From: a virus
Direction: 5' to 3' (one strand)
Length of the DNA: 34,912 bases
IMG/VR virus record: IMGVR_UViG_3300044988_000327
Coordinates: 1 to 34,912 of that record
The position numbers and the translations under genes were made by a program. The notes under the pieces were generated by a model, which was not told where the DNA came from, did not search any database, and saw only the letters and a program-made list of their open reading frames with translations. Shown here in pieces: positions 8,501 through 18,053 of this stretch. Position 1 is the first letter of the stretch. Each line of letters starts with the position of its first letter.

Positions 8501-11500
8501 TCAGAATTTACTGCTACAGCAGGATTGGCAGCAAGGATCGCTGCTGGTGGCGCGTTTGGTCCAATGTTAATGGGAGGTATCAGAAATTTCAGAAACTTCT
8601 TTAGAGGTCTTTCTGCAATGTCTGCAATGTTTTTCTCTTCTTCGTTGAGCAGTTGGGCACAATATTTTAGCAGATGGGTACAAGTAACGGGATTTTCAGG
8701 GAGTATACTGACCGCTTTTAAAGGATTCTACGACAAAATATTTGGACCAATTACAGCAGAATCATTTTCTTTTGCGCCTGTTGCACAATCTTTTGTTAGA
8801 TTTATTGATGCTATCAAAACAGCTATTGTAGGCTTTATCATGTCTACAAGAGCAGCTGGAATTGCGTTAGGCGGTTGGATTGCAGCACTTACACGTCTCT
8901 TATTAGGTGCTCCAGGTATTTTGATAGTAGTGGGTTTAATTTCAGCTTTCTTTAGTAAATCAGCCGATGCTGCCGAACTTTTTAGGGAAGAAAGTAATAA
9001 AGGTTTCTTTGAAAATTTAACCGACAGCTTATCTAATATCGATATTTCAGGAGAGCTTAAAAACATTTGGGATCAAATCAATGCTATAGATTTTAGTGGT
9101 ATTTTTGGCACTAATTTTAAAATATCAATTTGGATGGCATTGACTGCAGCCAGTTCATTATTACTACTTTTTAGTTCAAATGTTCGTAAAACCTTTATGC
9201 TATTAGCTGGGGATTTGCTAGTATTCTCTGGAAAAACAGTGTTAAGTTTAATAGCACTATTTAATCCAATGGAAGTAATAGCGGCTGCTGTATTTATGTT
9301 TAAAGCTGGCTTATTAGTTGCTGAAAATTTCAGAAGCGGTTTTGCGATAGGTATGAGCACAGCTAGTATCTTGCGCTCAGTTGCAATGCAATTTAGTTCA
9401 GTAGCAGGGTTACTACCTTCAATTAAAGCATTAGGTGTTACATTAGCTGCAGGGTTATTCAGTGCTTTTTCAGCTAGTTCGCTAGGGTTAATAGATTTCT
9501 CTGGATTGTCTGTAATTGGATTTACAATAGCAAGCGCTTTCTTGTACCCATTATTAAAAGGAATAAGAGGCATACCTCTTGCAATGGTAAGCGCGTTTTC
9601 TAATGGTAATATTTTATTAGGCGTTGGTGCATTGGCTGGCAAAATGCTTCTCAAGTTTTTGCCATTAGGTATGATGGCCGCAGGCGCATTTGCAGGTGCG
9701 TGGGCGGGTGGTCAATTTGGCAGTGAGATGGCTGCGCTGGGTGGTATTGCTGGTGCTATGCTTGTTGGCAAATTCACTGAAGTTATTATGGAAAGCCTTA
9801 CTGTATTCTTTGCGGAAGTTGGAGCAATAGCTACACTAGGTTGGATTGGTCTTGCTATAACAGCTATTGGTGCAATTGGTGTATGGTTATTCGGAAGTAA
9901 CGCAACTACATTATCCCAAGATCTTGATAATATAATTGAAAAAGTTAAGACGTTATTTGGTATGAAACCAAATCCTATTGATGTTAAAACAGGATTACGT
10001 CTTCAAGATTTATTAGATGCATCTGCAATGGGCATTGACATTAAGTATAAAATTGATCCAATCAAGATGGAGCTTACAACTGATAGTGCTAAAGAGGCGG
10101 TTGTTAAAGCAACGGAAGAATTAGCTGATTCAATTAGAGATGCTAAAAAGGATTGGGATGTATCTGGATTAACAAATGACCAAAGAAGTTTGCTACAGAG
10201 CAAGGTAAAAGCTACTGCTGCGAGGGTAGATGCTGCTGCGGCTGCTACGCCTTTTTCATTTAAGAATTTTGGACAAGAGTTGACTGCGCGTCAAACATAT
10301 AGACCCGATACAACATGGGGTCAATTTGAACTTTTACTAGCGCAACAGTCACGCGATGCGATGTATAATGTTGACCGTGCTAAAGTAGAAGCGCAAATGA
10401 AGCTTCCACAAAATGCAATGGATTATAAGCAATTAGAGCTTAGATCACAAATGCGTGCTATTGAAGCTTCTAAGGCTACGCGTTATAATGCATCGTATTC
10501 ACCTTTAAGTGCTGATTCTGAAAAATTAACACAGCTTACAAAAAGCTTTGATAATTTAATGCCAGCACCTCCTAAATTAATTGCGCACCTTAAAGATGTA
10601 GGGCAAGCTATTCTAGCTACTACTGAAAAGATTAATAGTGCTAAATGGGGGCCATGGCGCCCGAATGAAACACCGCAAGACATGATTGATGAGCTTGCGA
10701 AGTTTCAAAAAGAATACAAAGCAACAGCAGAGCAAGTAGTTAAATATAGCACGTTAATGCGACAGTCACAAGGATTTGCATCCAGGTTAAGCTCTATTGC
10801 CGGTAAGTTCGACATGAAAGGTGTCGAAAGTAAATTAGATACAAATAAAATATTTGCTAATAGCGATACTGCTGTCAATCGAATGGAGCAACTAGGCAAT
10901 GCTGCAGAAAGGCTTTCTAAATCTTTAGAAGGCGTATTTGATATTAAAGCTAAGAATGACATTATTCTAAATATTGAAGAAGTAGTTAAACAAAAAGAAC
11001 GTCTAAGAGAAGATTCTGCGCAATCATATAAATATTCATCTCCAGCTATTTCTAAAATGGCTGAGGATCTTGGATTATCGTCAAGCAAAGCTGCTATAGG
11101 CTTGCCTGAAAACATCTCTAGTCCTGTTCTTACACGTATGAAAGAACTTCAGAGACAGCGTGAAGACTTCTTAAATAAACCAGTTAAGCCAGTCAACCCT
11201 GATCTTATCCCTCAAGACTTTATTAGAGAAACGCCTGAGAACAAAGCTGCTACTGAAAAGTATTTTAATGATTTCAAATTATGGCAAACACAAGTTAAGA
11301 ATCAAGAAGAATTACTTAAAACATTTGCTAAAGCTAAAGAAAATGATCCATTATCAATGGAAGCAAACAGAGGTAGCACTGTCGCATCGCGTGAATTAGC
11401 TAGATTAAAAATTGCAGAACCCCTTAAACCGGTTCTTGATACAATGAGCGCTAAAGAGCAGCAAGTTCAAATGGAGAAATTACGTAAGGAATATAAAGAA

Positions 11501-14500
11501 AAATTAGCATTATATAATGCCGATAATTTCGAATATTTCGATAAGTATATGAAGAATCTCACTGAGTCTTTTGATCTTGGCGACCAACTTCGTAAAGAAC
11601 TTTGGGCTAATGTTAAAACACAACCAGGTCAAATGGCTGATGTTGCAACTCGACTCAATGTTGATATTGGTGATCTTTATGAAACATTTGGCACTCAAGT
11701 AGCTGCTTCTTTACTTCAAAAAGTTGATGATACAGCTGCTGCAATAGAGAGAGCAACTGCTACTCAACAGTTTGAAAAATTACCTGCTTTAAAGCAGCGT
11801 AAAGAATCTCTAATGGCTACAATGGCAATACCTGAGTTTAAGGCTCGTGGTGCTATGGCTGAATCAATGGGCGTTGAGCAAAGTTTAATTCCTGGTATCA
11901 GTAAAGAAGTGTTAGATTCTTTAGAAATTGGTTTTAAGAGAATTAAAGAAATTGATCGGTATCTTGAAGTAAATAAGAAAACAATGACTGATGCGCAATA
12001 TCAGACTAAGCTTCAAGAAAAGTTAAATGCTCAAATTCAAGGAAAGAAAACTGCGTTAGATATCAATTCTAAAACAGCTGCATTTGATATTCAAGCTAGA
12101 ACAGGCACTAACTTAACTGGTGCTCAATTAACTTTAATATCTCAACAAGACTTAGATAATTTAAAGACTGCTGAATTAAATTTAGCTAAGATTAAATTAG
12201 ACTTAGATGACTCTAACGATAATGCAGATACACTAGCTAAATACTTTAAAGCATTAGCAGACCAAGCGGAAGCACGTTATCAAGCATCTCGTAATGCTGC
12301 ATCTAAAACAGGTGCAGGTATGTTACAATCATTATCTGATGCAGGTGTAAGTGGTGCAAGTAAAATAGATTTAATGCCAGCTAACGTTGTACAGAATGTA
12401 ATTAAACTTAGTAACTATATTAAAGATCTTAAACATCGTTTAGAACAGCCAACTAAGCCTGCTGCATTCGCCGCAATTAATAAAGAGATAGCTAAAACAG
12501 AATCTGCATTAAATTCTATTAAAGACGCATATGTTAGCTTTCAAGACAAGGTCAGTACTGTTAACGAAGTATTTGGTTCCAATTTCACTAACATGGATTT
12601 TGTGTCTTTAGGCGCATCATTAACCAATACATTGATGAATGTAGCTCAAAGTTTGAAATCAGAGCTTACTAAGGAATTAGAGCAAGGCTTCTTAAGCGTT
12701 AGAGCTGAAAGTATTATTAAAGTTCTTGATACACTGACAACTACTAGTTCATATCTTAAATTCTTTACAGATTTCAAGAAAAGTGCTAGAGAGAGTTTGA
12801 CAGATGGAATGAAGACTGCTTTTGATAAGATTAAATCTATTGCGCCAAACTTTGGATTTAATCAATCTCAATTCCAAATGATGGACAAGAATACGCGTGA
12901 TATGTATTCTAAGAAAGCAAGAGATGCGAGTGCACTGGCTGCTATCCAAGGGTTGAATGGGTTAACTGATAAACAAACAGGTATCATTAATCAAAAGCTT
13001 CCTGTTGACGAAATGATGGAGCAATTGATCGCATCATTTGATACAAGCCAATTAAAGCAATATGAGAAATTAACTTCAACTCCTGAAGACGTTCAATTAA
13101 AAGCTGCTGATATTCAATTAGAAGCCGCTAAGATGAACTTAGAAGCAGTTAAAGGTAAAGCTCCCGAAGTACCTGATATGGTTGCGCCTATCAAAGATGC
13201 TGCTACTAAGATTACAGAAGCTTCTAAAGGCCCGCGTGTTGACGCAATGATTCCAAGACTATCTGAATTAACTAAAGATATTCCTTGGTCATCAAATGCA
13301 CCTAAACCTAAATTCAGAGCTGATGTAGAACGTTGGGATTCAGTAGTGCAAGATGCTGTAAAAGAATTCCCACGCGTTTCAGCAGATATGGTTAAAGCTG
13401 TTATTGAACACGAATCTCGCGGTTTAAATGTTAAATCAGGCATTACACCAAAACCTGGCTATAAGGAAACCTCGTTTGGATTAGGCCAATTTAATGATGC
13501 TACGGCTAAAACTTTTGGTGTAGATAAAACAGATCCTGTTTCAACTATAAGAGGTATTGCCCAATATTTATCATTGAATATGAAAACATTTGGGAATGTA
13601 CGTGACTCTTTCAGAGCATATGCTGTTGGTCCTGGCGGTGCTAGACAAGGAGCAGGCCAAGATAAGGCTAATGAGTTTATGCAAACTTTGGCTACAGGTA
13701 TTGCACCTTCTTCAAAACGCCCTAAAGTTGATGTTGCAACACCTATAAGCGAGGCATTTATTAAGCCTGCAGCTGAAACTATTGCTAAACCTATTGAAGA
13801 AGCTGTGTACAAACAGGGTGAATTAAGTAAGGAATATAATGTAGACTTACTGTCTAGATTAAAAGATCTTAATAAACAAAATCCACTAGATGCATATAAT
13901 CTAGATATGGCAGTTAATAAGATTAATCCTACATTAAATACACCAGCTGAAATGCTACAAATGCATGGTGCTAAGCTAGGTAAAGATGTTGTATCACAAA
14001 TGAGTGATACACAAATTGCATTAGCTACAAATCTTAATGTTAAATTACTTGATTTGCAACAAAAGTTTGAAAGTACACCTACACCTGCATTACAACAAAG
14101 TATTACAGTATACTCTGAAGCACTAAAGTCATTTACAGAAGGTGTTGCCGCTAATGCTCAAGACTTAGAATTAGCTAATATGGCAGCTTTTTCTAACGCT
14201 AATTCAACTAATATAACAAAGTTTGCTGAAACATTTGGCAAGATAGGTAGTGATGTGTCTTCGGCAATGTCTGAAATTGATAAGAAGACTTATAATGCTA
14301 TGCTAATTCTGAAAGCATCCGCTAACGTTGAATTGCAAGACAAGAAAAAGAATGGTGAATCAACTGTTGAGTTATCTAGAAAAATTGCTGATCTTACAGA
14401 TGCTGAAGAAATGCTTAAAGAAAAGACTCTAGAAGCCGCTAATGCTGCACGAGAAGCTGGTAAAGCATTTTCAGATAGTATTACATCAACATTTAAAGAT

Positions 14501-16783
14501 GCATTCAAAGGTCTCTTAAACCAAAATAAAGATGAAGGTAAATCTGTACTTGGAACATTTGCAAGTAAGATTGGCGCTAATATCAAAGATCAAGTAGTTA
14601 ATATGTTTACTGATTCGTTTACTAATACTATTGGCCTAGGTAAGGGCGGCCCACTATCTAAAGCATTTAATAATGCAGGTAAAGGCATTTCATCTATGTT
14701 CAGTGGTATTGGTTCTGGTGTTAAAGATATCTTCACAGGTAATATGACTTGGGATAAATTCACTGGCGGAATTAGTAGTTGGTGGAGTGGATTAACTAGC
14801 TCTACTGAAACTGCTAATATGGCTCCTGAAGAAATCCAAATGTCTGCCGCTAAAATCTTTGCTGATGCTGTTAATAAGTTTGCAGGATTAGGCGGTGGTG
14901 CAGGCGGTGGCGGTGCCCTAAGTTCACTTCCTAATATTAAAGCTGATACCGGTAATTTCTTCACTAATATGTTTGAACCAGGTGGTTTATTCGGTGATGA
15001 CTTGCAATCAGGAACTCCGGGTGCTGATAATTTTGTTGGACCTATTCAACCTGGCACTCAAGGTGGGTCTGATTTTGTTGGTCCATTACAAGGCACTACG
15101 ACAGGCGCCGATGACTTCTTTAGTGGCATAGCGGATTGGTTTAAGAATTTAAATTTTAGTTTTGCGGCAACTGGTGGTAAGATAGTCGGTCCAGGCACTC
15201 AAACATCTGATTCTATACCAACTATGTTATCTAATGGTGAATTTGTTATTAATGCTAAAGACGCTAAAGAAAATATGGCGTTATTAGAATCAATTAATAA
15301 TGGAAAAGTTATCAGAAGATCGGCAGGCGGTATTATCGGATCTGTAGCAGGAGTGACAGGAGCTGTTGGGAGCTTAACAGGGAGTAGCAAGCTTGGTGGT
15401 ATTGGCGGCATTGTAGGTGCATTAGGTAATCTAGTAAAAGCGTTTGGTGGTGATCCTAATGATAAGCTTTTAGCTGCAGCAGAACACTTAGAAGCGGCTG
15501 CAACAGCGTTAGAAAATGCTGTTAATTCAGGCGGTCTTGGAAAAGATGGCACACCTGGAAAAGCCTTAAATAGTGCTATGAATATGGAGAGCTTAATGAG
15601 TAATGCTAAAAATTGGTCTAGTGGCGGTATGATGGACAGTATTAAGGGCTTCTTTAGTAATGGCATGAATTCACACGGCATTGACGCACTTGGTGGTCAG
15701 TCTTTTGGTGTATTACAATCTGATGCTAATCATAATGCAGGAAGTTATGGTGTATTACAGTCAGATGCAAATTCATCTATTAATGGTGCAGATGCTGGAA
15801 ATAGTTTTGGCGTGATGCAATCTGATGCTAATTCAGGGGGATTCTTTGGTGGTATAATGGATTGGTTTAAGAACCTTGACTTCTCTAAAATGTTCGGATC
15901 TCTTGGCTTCGCTACAGGAGGTCAGATTAGAGGTGCAGGATCAGCAACTTCAGATTCTATTCCAGCAATGTTATCTAATGGTGAATTCATTGTTAACGCT
16001 GCGGCTACCGCAAAGAACTTGCCTATGTTACATGGAATTAATAACGGTGAAGTTGAGCATCATTTCTTAGGCGCATTAGCAGGTGTTATGTCTATTGCAA
16101 GCTCAGGTATGAGTATCGGTCAACAAGCCGCGTCTATGGCAGACGGTGGCGGAGGTGGCGGTGCAGGTGGCATTATGGGTATACTTTCAAAGATACTTGG
16201 TCCACTGTTCAAAATGATTGGACCATTAGCTAAAATATTCCCCGCAATCGGAAACTTATTCGGTGGTGGCGGTATGCTTGGAAGTCTATTTAGTAGTAGT
16301 GGAGCTAGTCCACTAGGTGCCGCAGGTGATGCATCATTAGGTAGTATGTTCTCTCCTTCAAGCATGGGATTCTCATTTGGCTCAACCGGTGGATTGTTCT
16401 TGGCAAGTGGCGGTATGGTTACAGGGCCAGGTACTAGTACATCTGACTCTATACCAGCTATGTTATCTAGTGGTGAATATGTAATACGTGCATCAGCTGT
16501 TTCTAAGCATCGTGATTTGCTACATCAAATCAATAGTGGACAAGTGCCAACATTTGCCACAGGCGGTGTAGTAGGTGCAGCTGCTCCAGTAATGGCAACT
16601 CCAACAGCCAGTAATTTTAAATCAGTAACAACTACAGCAGGCGCTAATAAAGGTCAACAAGTAATAAATCTCAACATAACTGGGGATATCTCTAGACAAA
16701 CCAAATCAGAGATTTATAAAATGATGCCTTCTATTGCAGATGGTGTTAATTCTCAAAATAAAGAAACAGGATATAAAAGATAA
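5540..16783 (+). CDS. Giant tape measure protein with lytic transglycosylase-like domain
   Basis: A 3747-residue protein that sets tail length and is ejected into the host envelope. Residues 1-160 are predicted coiled coil. About 160-390 form the tape-measure N-terminal domain (ETRTTYAATADAFSGVGRS, SGALRGEELNSVLEQAP). About 740-1455 is a long block of Gly/Ala/Leu-rich hydrophobic, membrane-like segments. About 1500-2590 is charged helical rod. About 2604-2717 resembles a soluble lytic transglycosylase: IEHESRG with likely catalytic Glu2625, then SFGLGQF and AYAVGPGGA. The Gly-rich C-terminus holds three copies of a GPGT-SDSIPAMLSNGE module. At roughly 0.15 nm per residue the tail would be about 560 nm. 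Start at 5540 is preceded by GGAG (5529-5532). Antisense ORFs within it are shadows. Confidence 0.96.
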   Translation: MSGIVIDVEARVNKAESSLEKLNDVVKSITANVKNIDKSLDALSMKKEVPLDKTEKALNNLSPKIDKLQSSTDKLFKSSLTIDNKYAKEFISIGVTAEAAGKRVEKAFNDITLKPNDAALKNFSAEIDRTSRKISKQMAEGISKKDLRDTESSLQNINKSITGVATNINSAVSSISTAIAAFGTFASVGVLVKSLSDITSSFTEIESKIAMVTGRTNAFAEAQSNLLKIAAETRTTYAATADAFSGVGRSMKDVGATSEQLYKVTKALQQAQALSGGSSEGFKAAMMQLNQGLASGALRGEELNSVLEQAPAIADAIARSLHVSTGALKGIAEQGKLTTSVVFGSLLRQADDLNSKFKLIAPTLNNAMEAGFEGAKRFGYELDKGLGLSQGLAKSITKITTSLNTKTSGIRVFAADFDVKLKEATIKAKAYIEPLSRIVTALGQEFYRVFSSWKIPDISQGPLDNIINKFKLLDFILGNTDPAVSTKIIFRRIESAIIDGIDAVSGLLDRGIKVSDKFIAPIIDKVEEIYPKARNAILSSFVKLKAVIEAAMSILSEGFEIGTEFVKPIIREINRLPEQLIVIFNKVSKALFSAARGTDAIARGMANVIDSITVKTGDLDSIYEYLNNFKDKVINIFFKIWDAVIGNSWWTDTIDTIISTSKSLWENASPGLMKFRDSIIALFHTISKTIRILFNDALVKLNIESSSVSLKIPISIGDAKVQFKELYSSFIRTFDQFKDDFPLLFKAIAAGIGAVLAGMFLPSGSFAVLVEAALISSAIQSATLFAETLGRDLGDASLVAGLGTNLGIAAGKLFASFLSNLPLILSSLLGFIGEFTKEFLKQLPIIGWAFKGLFGLAGTLGLGGVMGLVGALFFGKGILGLLKTFGIATKGIEALEARLLTLGKIFSGEGGLISKLLFGGGRAFRIVPLLGLIAVISGAFDGLFNDSTIGKLILAGGFVYFALFGKEGLAGFARVGMLVRANLVGILSEFTATAGLAARIAAGGAFGPMLMGGIRNFRNFFRGLSAMSAMFFSSSLSSWAQYFSRWVQVTGFSGSILTAFKGFYDKIFGPITAESFSFAPVAQSFVRFIDAIKTAIVGFIMSTRAAGIALGGWIAALTRLLLGAPGILIVVGLISAFFSKSADAAELFREESNKGFFENLTDSLSNIDISGELKNIWDQINAIDFSGIFGTNFKISIWMALTAASSLLLLFSSNVRKTFMLLAGDLLVFSGKTVLSLIALFNPMEVIAAAVFMFKAGLLVAENFRSGFAIGMSTASILRSVAMQFSSVAGLLPSIKALGVTLAAGLFSAFSASSLGLIDFSGLSVIGFTIASAFLYPLLKGIRGIPLAMVSAFSNGNILLGVGALAGKMLLKFLPLGMMAAGAFAGAWAGGQFGSEMAALGGIAGAMLVGKFTEVIMESLTVFFAEVGAIATLGWIGLAITAIGAIGVWLFGSNATTLSQDLDNIIEKVKTLFGMKPNPIDVKTGLRLQDLLDASAMGIDIKYKIDPIKMELTTDSAKEAVVKATEELADSIRDAKKDWDVSGLTNDQRSLLQSKVKATAARVDAAAAATPFSFKNFGQELTARQTYRPDTTWGQFELLLAQQSRDAMYNVDRAKVEAQMKLPQNAMDYKQLELRSQMRAIEASKATRYNASYSPLSADSEKLTQLTKSFDNLMPAPPKLIAHLKDVGQAILATTEKINSAKWGPWRPNETPQDMIDELAKFQKEYKATAEQVVKYSTLMRQSQGFASRLSSIAGKFDMKGVESKLDTNKIFANSDTAVNRMEQLGNAAERLSKSLEGVFDIKAKNDIILNIEEVVKQKERLREDSAQSYKYSSPAISKMAEDLGLSSSKAAIGLPENISSPVLTRMKELQRQREDFLNKPVKPVNPDLIPQDFIRETPENKAATEKYFNDFKLWQTQVKNQEELLKTFAKAKENDPLSMEANRGSTVASRELARLKIAEPLKPVLDTMSAKEQQVQMEKLRKEYKEKLALYNADNFEYFDKYMKNLTESFDLGDQLRKELWANVKTQPGQMADVATRLNVDIGDLYETFGTQVAASLLQKVDDTAAAIERATATQQFEKLPALKQRKESLMATMAIPEFKARGAMAESMGVEQSLIPGISKEVLDSLEIGFKRIKEIDRYLEVNKKTMTDAQYQTKLQEKLNAQIQGKKTALDINSKTAAFDIQARTGTNLTGAQLTLISQQDLDNLKTAELNLAKIKLDLDDSNDNADTLAKYFKALADQAEARYQASRNAASKTGAGMLQSLSDAGVSGASKIDLMPANVVQNVIKLSNYIKDLKHRLEQPTKPAAFAAINKEIAKTESALNSIKDAYVSFQDKVSTVNEVFGSNFTNMDFVSLGASLTNTLMNVAQSLKSELTKELEQGFLSVRAESIIKVLDTLTTTSSYLKFFTDFKKSARESLTDGMKTAFDKIKSIAPNFGFNQSQFQMMDKNTRDMYSKKARDASALAAIQGLNGLTDKQTGIINQKLPVDEMMEQLIASFDTSQLKQYEKLTSTPEDVQLKAADIQLEAAKMNLEAVKGKAPEVPDMVAPIKDAATKITEASKGPRVDAMIPRLSELTKDIPWSSNAPKPKFRADVERWDSVVQDAVKEFPRVSADMVKAVIEHESRGLNVKSGITPKPGYKETSFGLGQFNDATAKTFGVDKTDPVSTIRGIAQYLSLNMKTFGNVRDSFRAYAVGPGGARQGAGQDKANEFMQTLATGIAPSSKRPKVDVATPISEAFIKPAAETIAKPIEEAVYKQGELSKEYNVDLLSRLKDLNKQNPLDAYNLDMAVNKINPTLNTPAEMLQMHGAKLGKDVVSQMSDTQIALATNLNVKLLDLQQKFESTPTPALQQSITVYSEALKSFTEGVAANAQDLELANMAAFSNANSTNITKFAETFGKIGSDVSSAMSEIDKKTYNAMLILKASANVELQDKKKNGESTVELSRKIADLTDAEEMLKEKTLEAANAAREAGKAFSDSITSTFKDAFKGLLNQNKDEGKSVLGTFASKIGANIKDQVVNMFTDSFTNTIGLGKGGPLSKAFNNAGKGISSMFSGIGSGVKDIFTGNMTWDKFTGGISSWWSGLTSSTETANMAPEEIQMSAAKIFADAVNKFAGLGGGAGGGGALSSLPNIKADTGNFFTNMFEPGGLFGDDLQSGTPGADNFVGPIQPGTQGGSDFVGPLQGTTTGADDFFSGIADWFKNLNFSFAATGGKIVGPGTQTSDSIPTMLSNGEFVINAKDAKENMALLESINNGKVIRRSAGGIIGSVAGVTGAVGSLTGSSKLGGIGGIVGALGNLVKAFGGDPNDKLLAAAEHLEAAATALENAVNSGGLGKDGTPGKALNSAMNMESLMSNAKNWSSGGMMDSIKGFFSNGMNSHGIDALGGQSFGVLQSDANHNAGSYGVLQSDANSSINGADAGNSFGVMQSDANSGGFFGGIMDWFKNLDFSKMFGSLGFATGGQIRGAGSATSDSIPAMLSNGEFIVNAAATAKNLPMLHGINNGEVEHHFLGALAGVMSIASSGMSIGQQAASMADGGGGGGAGGIMGILSKILGPLFKMIGPLAKIFPAIGNLFGGGGMLGSLFSSSGASPLGAAGDASLGSMFSPSSMGFSFGSTGGLFLASGGMVTGPGTSTSDSIPAMLSSGEYVIRASAVSKHRDLLHQINSGQVPTFATGGVVGAAAPVMATPTASNFKSVTTTAGANKGQQVINLNITGDISRQTKSEIYKMMPSIADGVNSQNKETGYKR
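15164..16546 (+). repeat. Protein-level repeats in the tape-measure C-terminus
   Basis: Three diverged copies of a roughly 50-residue module lie at about 15164-15313, 15908-16053 and 16399-16546. The pattern is (A/S)(T/S)GG-(hydrophobic)-G-G-TSDSIP-MLS-GE(F/Y)VI, ending INNGKV, INNGEV or INSGQV. Between copies 1 and 2, the nonamer FGV(L/M)QSDAN occurs three times after Ser or Tyr at 15701-15730, 15743-15772 and 15803-15832. DWFKNL-FS occurs before the first and second modules. Single copies of the GPGT...SDSIP module end many tape measures; triplication indicates internal duplication. Confidence 0.85.
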
Positions 16784-17415
16784 TGATATATGGTATCTGG
16801 GACGGGACTAAAGTTATTGCTTCTTTTGTTGTACCAACGACAGTAAGAAGTAATCAACCAACGTTTTCATCAGATACCCTTTCATTAAAAAGAGTAACCT
16901 ATAGACGCACAGCACAGAGATGGGAAATAGACTCGAAGCTATTTCCCCTTCATATGACCGCGCAAGACTTAATGGTTAGTTTTATAGTGAACGGGCACGG
17001 TGAAACAGTTCAAGCGGTAATGCCGCAAAATGTAGGTGCAAAAGCAGCAAAGACAATGACATTTCAAATAGGGACATCGTCAGCTGCTAGTGCATATGAT
17101 TCAACAGTAACAATTGGGGCTGTAAGTAGCGGTAACGGAAAAGTAATACCTAAAGGTACATTTATTAGGTTTGCAGATCCATCACATACCAAAGTGTATA
17201 TGTTAACTGCTAATGCTATTATTTCAGGCACGGCACCGACTACATTATATGTGTATCCGCAATTAAGAAAAGCTGTACCTTCGGGTACAATTATAAACTA
17301 TCAAGATGATGTTATCATCAATTTAAAATATGACACAGATACGGTTATCGGAATGGTATATGAAGATGGTATACTAATGGATAACGGTGTGATTAAACTT
17401 ATAGAGGCAGTATAA
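16783..17415 (+). CDS. Distal tail / tail-tip protein
   Basis: A 210-residue beta-rich protein directly after the tape measure, with one-base overlaps (TAATG) at both ends, so translation through the tail-tip genes is probably coupled. It begins MIYGIWDGTKVIASF and contains YRRTAQRWEIDSKL and a barrel-like C-terminal half (NGKVIPKGTFIRFADPSHTKVYMLT). The position matches the distal tail protein that caps the tube and anchors the tip hub. Family assignment is by context. Confidence 0.6.
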   Translation: MIYGIWDGTKVIASFVVPTTVRSNQPTFSSDTLSLKRVTYRRTAQRWEIDSKLFPLHMTAQDLMVSFIVNGHGETVQAVMPQNVGAKAAKTMTFQIGTSSAASAYDSTVTIGAVSSGNGKVIPKGTFIRFADPSHTKVYMLTANAIISGTAPTTLYVYPQLRKAVPSGTIINYQDDVIINLKYDTDTVIGMVYEDGILMDNGVIKLIEAV

Positions 17416-18053
17416 TGATCTCATTCACCCCTAATATAACAAAAGCATTAAATAGTGATGCAATCGAGTTTTTCTCATTAGTGCGAATAGAGAGAGCCGC
17501 ACATGAAGTAGATCCAATACCTATCAATTTATATGCAACTACTAGCCATTACAATGATATTCAATTATTAGTAAATGGAAGTCCTTCAAGTAAATATAAC
17601 TATATTGCTGATGGTACATTATATGCAGTAGATCCTCCTCAAAACTCTTCAGTAGTTGACAGAGAGCAATATAAGATTGCATTTGCAGACCCTGACTTTT
17701 CAAAGCGAGGTGCAACAGAAGATAGTCTTGTAGGTAGAGTTGTTGAGTGTAGATTAGGCTTTGTTGATTCAGACCCTAGTTCTCCTACTCACGGTAAACC
17801 TTTCTTAAATATAGACGATACTATTGTAGTGTACAGAGGGAGGATAGATGGTGTCTCAGCTAGCATAAAGGCGGGAGGCTTAGGTGAAAGCATATTACAA
17901 ATAACAGGCTCAAGTCCAATGCGTAATTTAGACATGAAGAAACCATTCTTCCTGAGTCGTGAAAAGACTAAACAAAGAGAACCTCTTGATACTTCGTGCG
18001 ATCAAATTTATGAAGGCTCTACTGGTATAATTGTCAAGTGGGGTAGAAAATAA
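17415..18053 (+). CDS. Tail-tip hub-associated protein
   Basis: A 212-residue protein between the distal tail protein and the J-like gene, joined to both by TAATG overlaps. It is beta-rich, with a SLVRIERAAHEVDPIPINLYATTS start and an ending of FFLSREKTKQREPLDTSCDQIYEGS. This is the kind of sequence found in tail proteins that precede a J-like fibre and contact the hub, including DUF2163-type proteins. No enzymatic motif is seen; in particular there is no NlpC/P60 Cys-His signature of lambda gpK type. Confidence 0.55.
   Translation: MISFTPNITKALNSDAIEFFSLVRIERAAHEVDPIPINLYATTSHYNDIQLLVNGSPSSKYNYIADGTLYAVDPPQNSSVVDREQYKIAFADPDFSKRGATEDSLVGRVVECRLGFVDSDPSSPTHGKPFLNIDDTIVVYRGRIDGVSASIKAGGLGESILQITGSSPMRNLDMKKPFFLSREKTKQREPLDTSCDQIYEGSTGIIVKWGRK

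Noticed and set aside
5524-16365. Many antisense ORFs of 60-207 codons within the tape measure
   Set aside because: They lie wholly opposite a confident coding frame, lack ribosome sites and reflect low stop frequency on the reverse strand of repetitive Ala/Leu/Lys codons.
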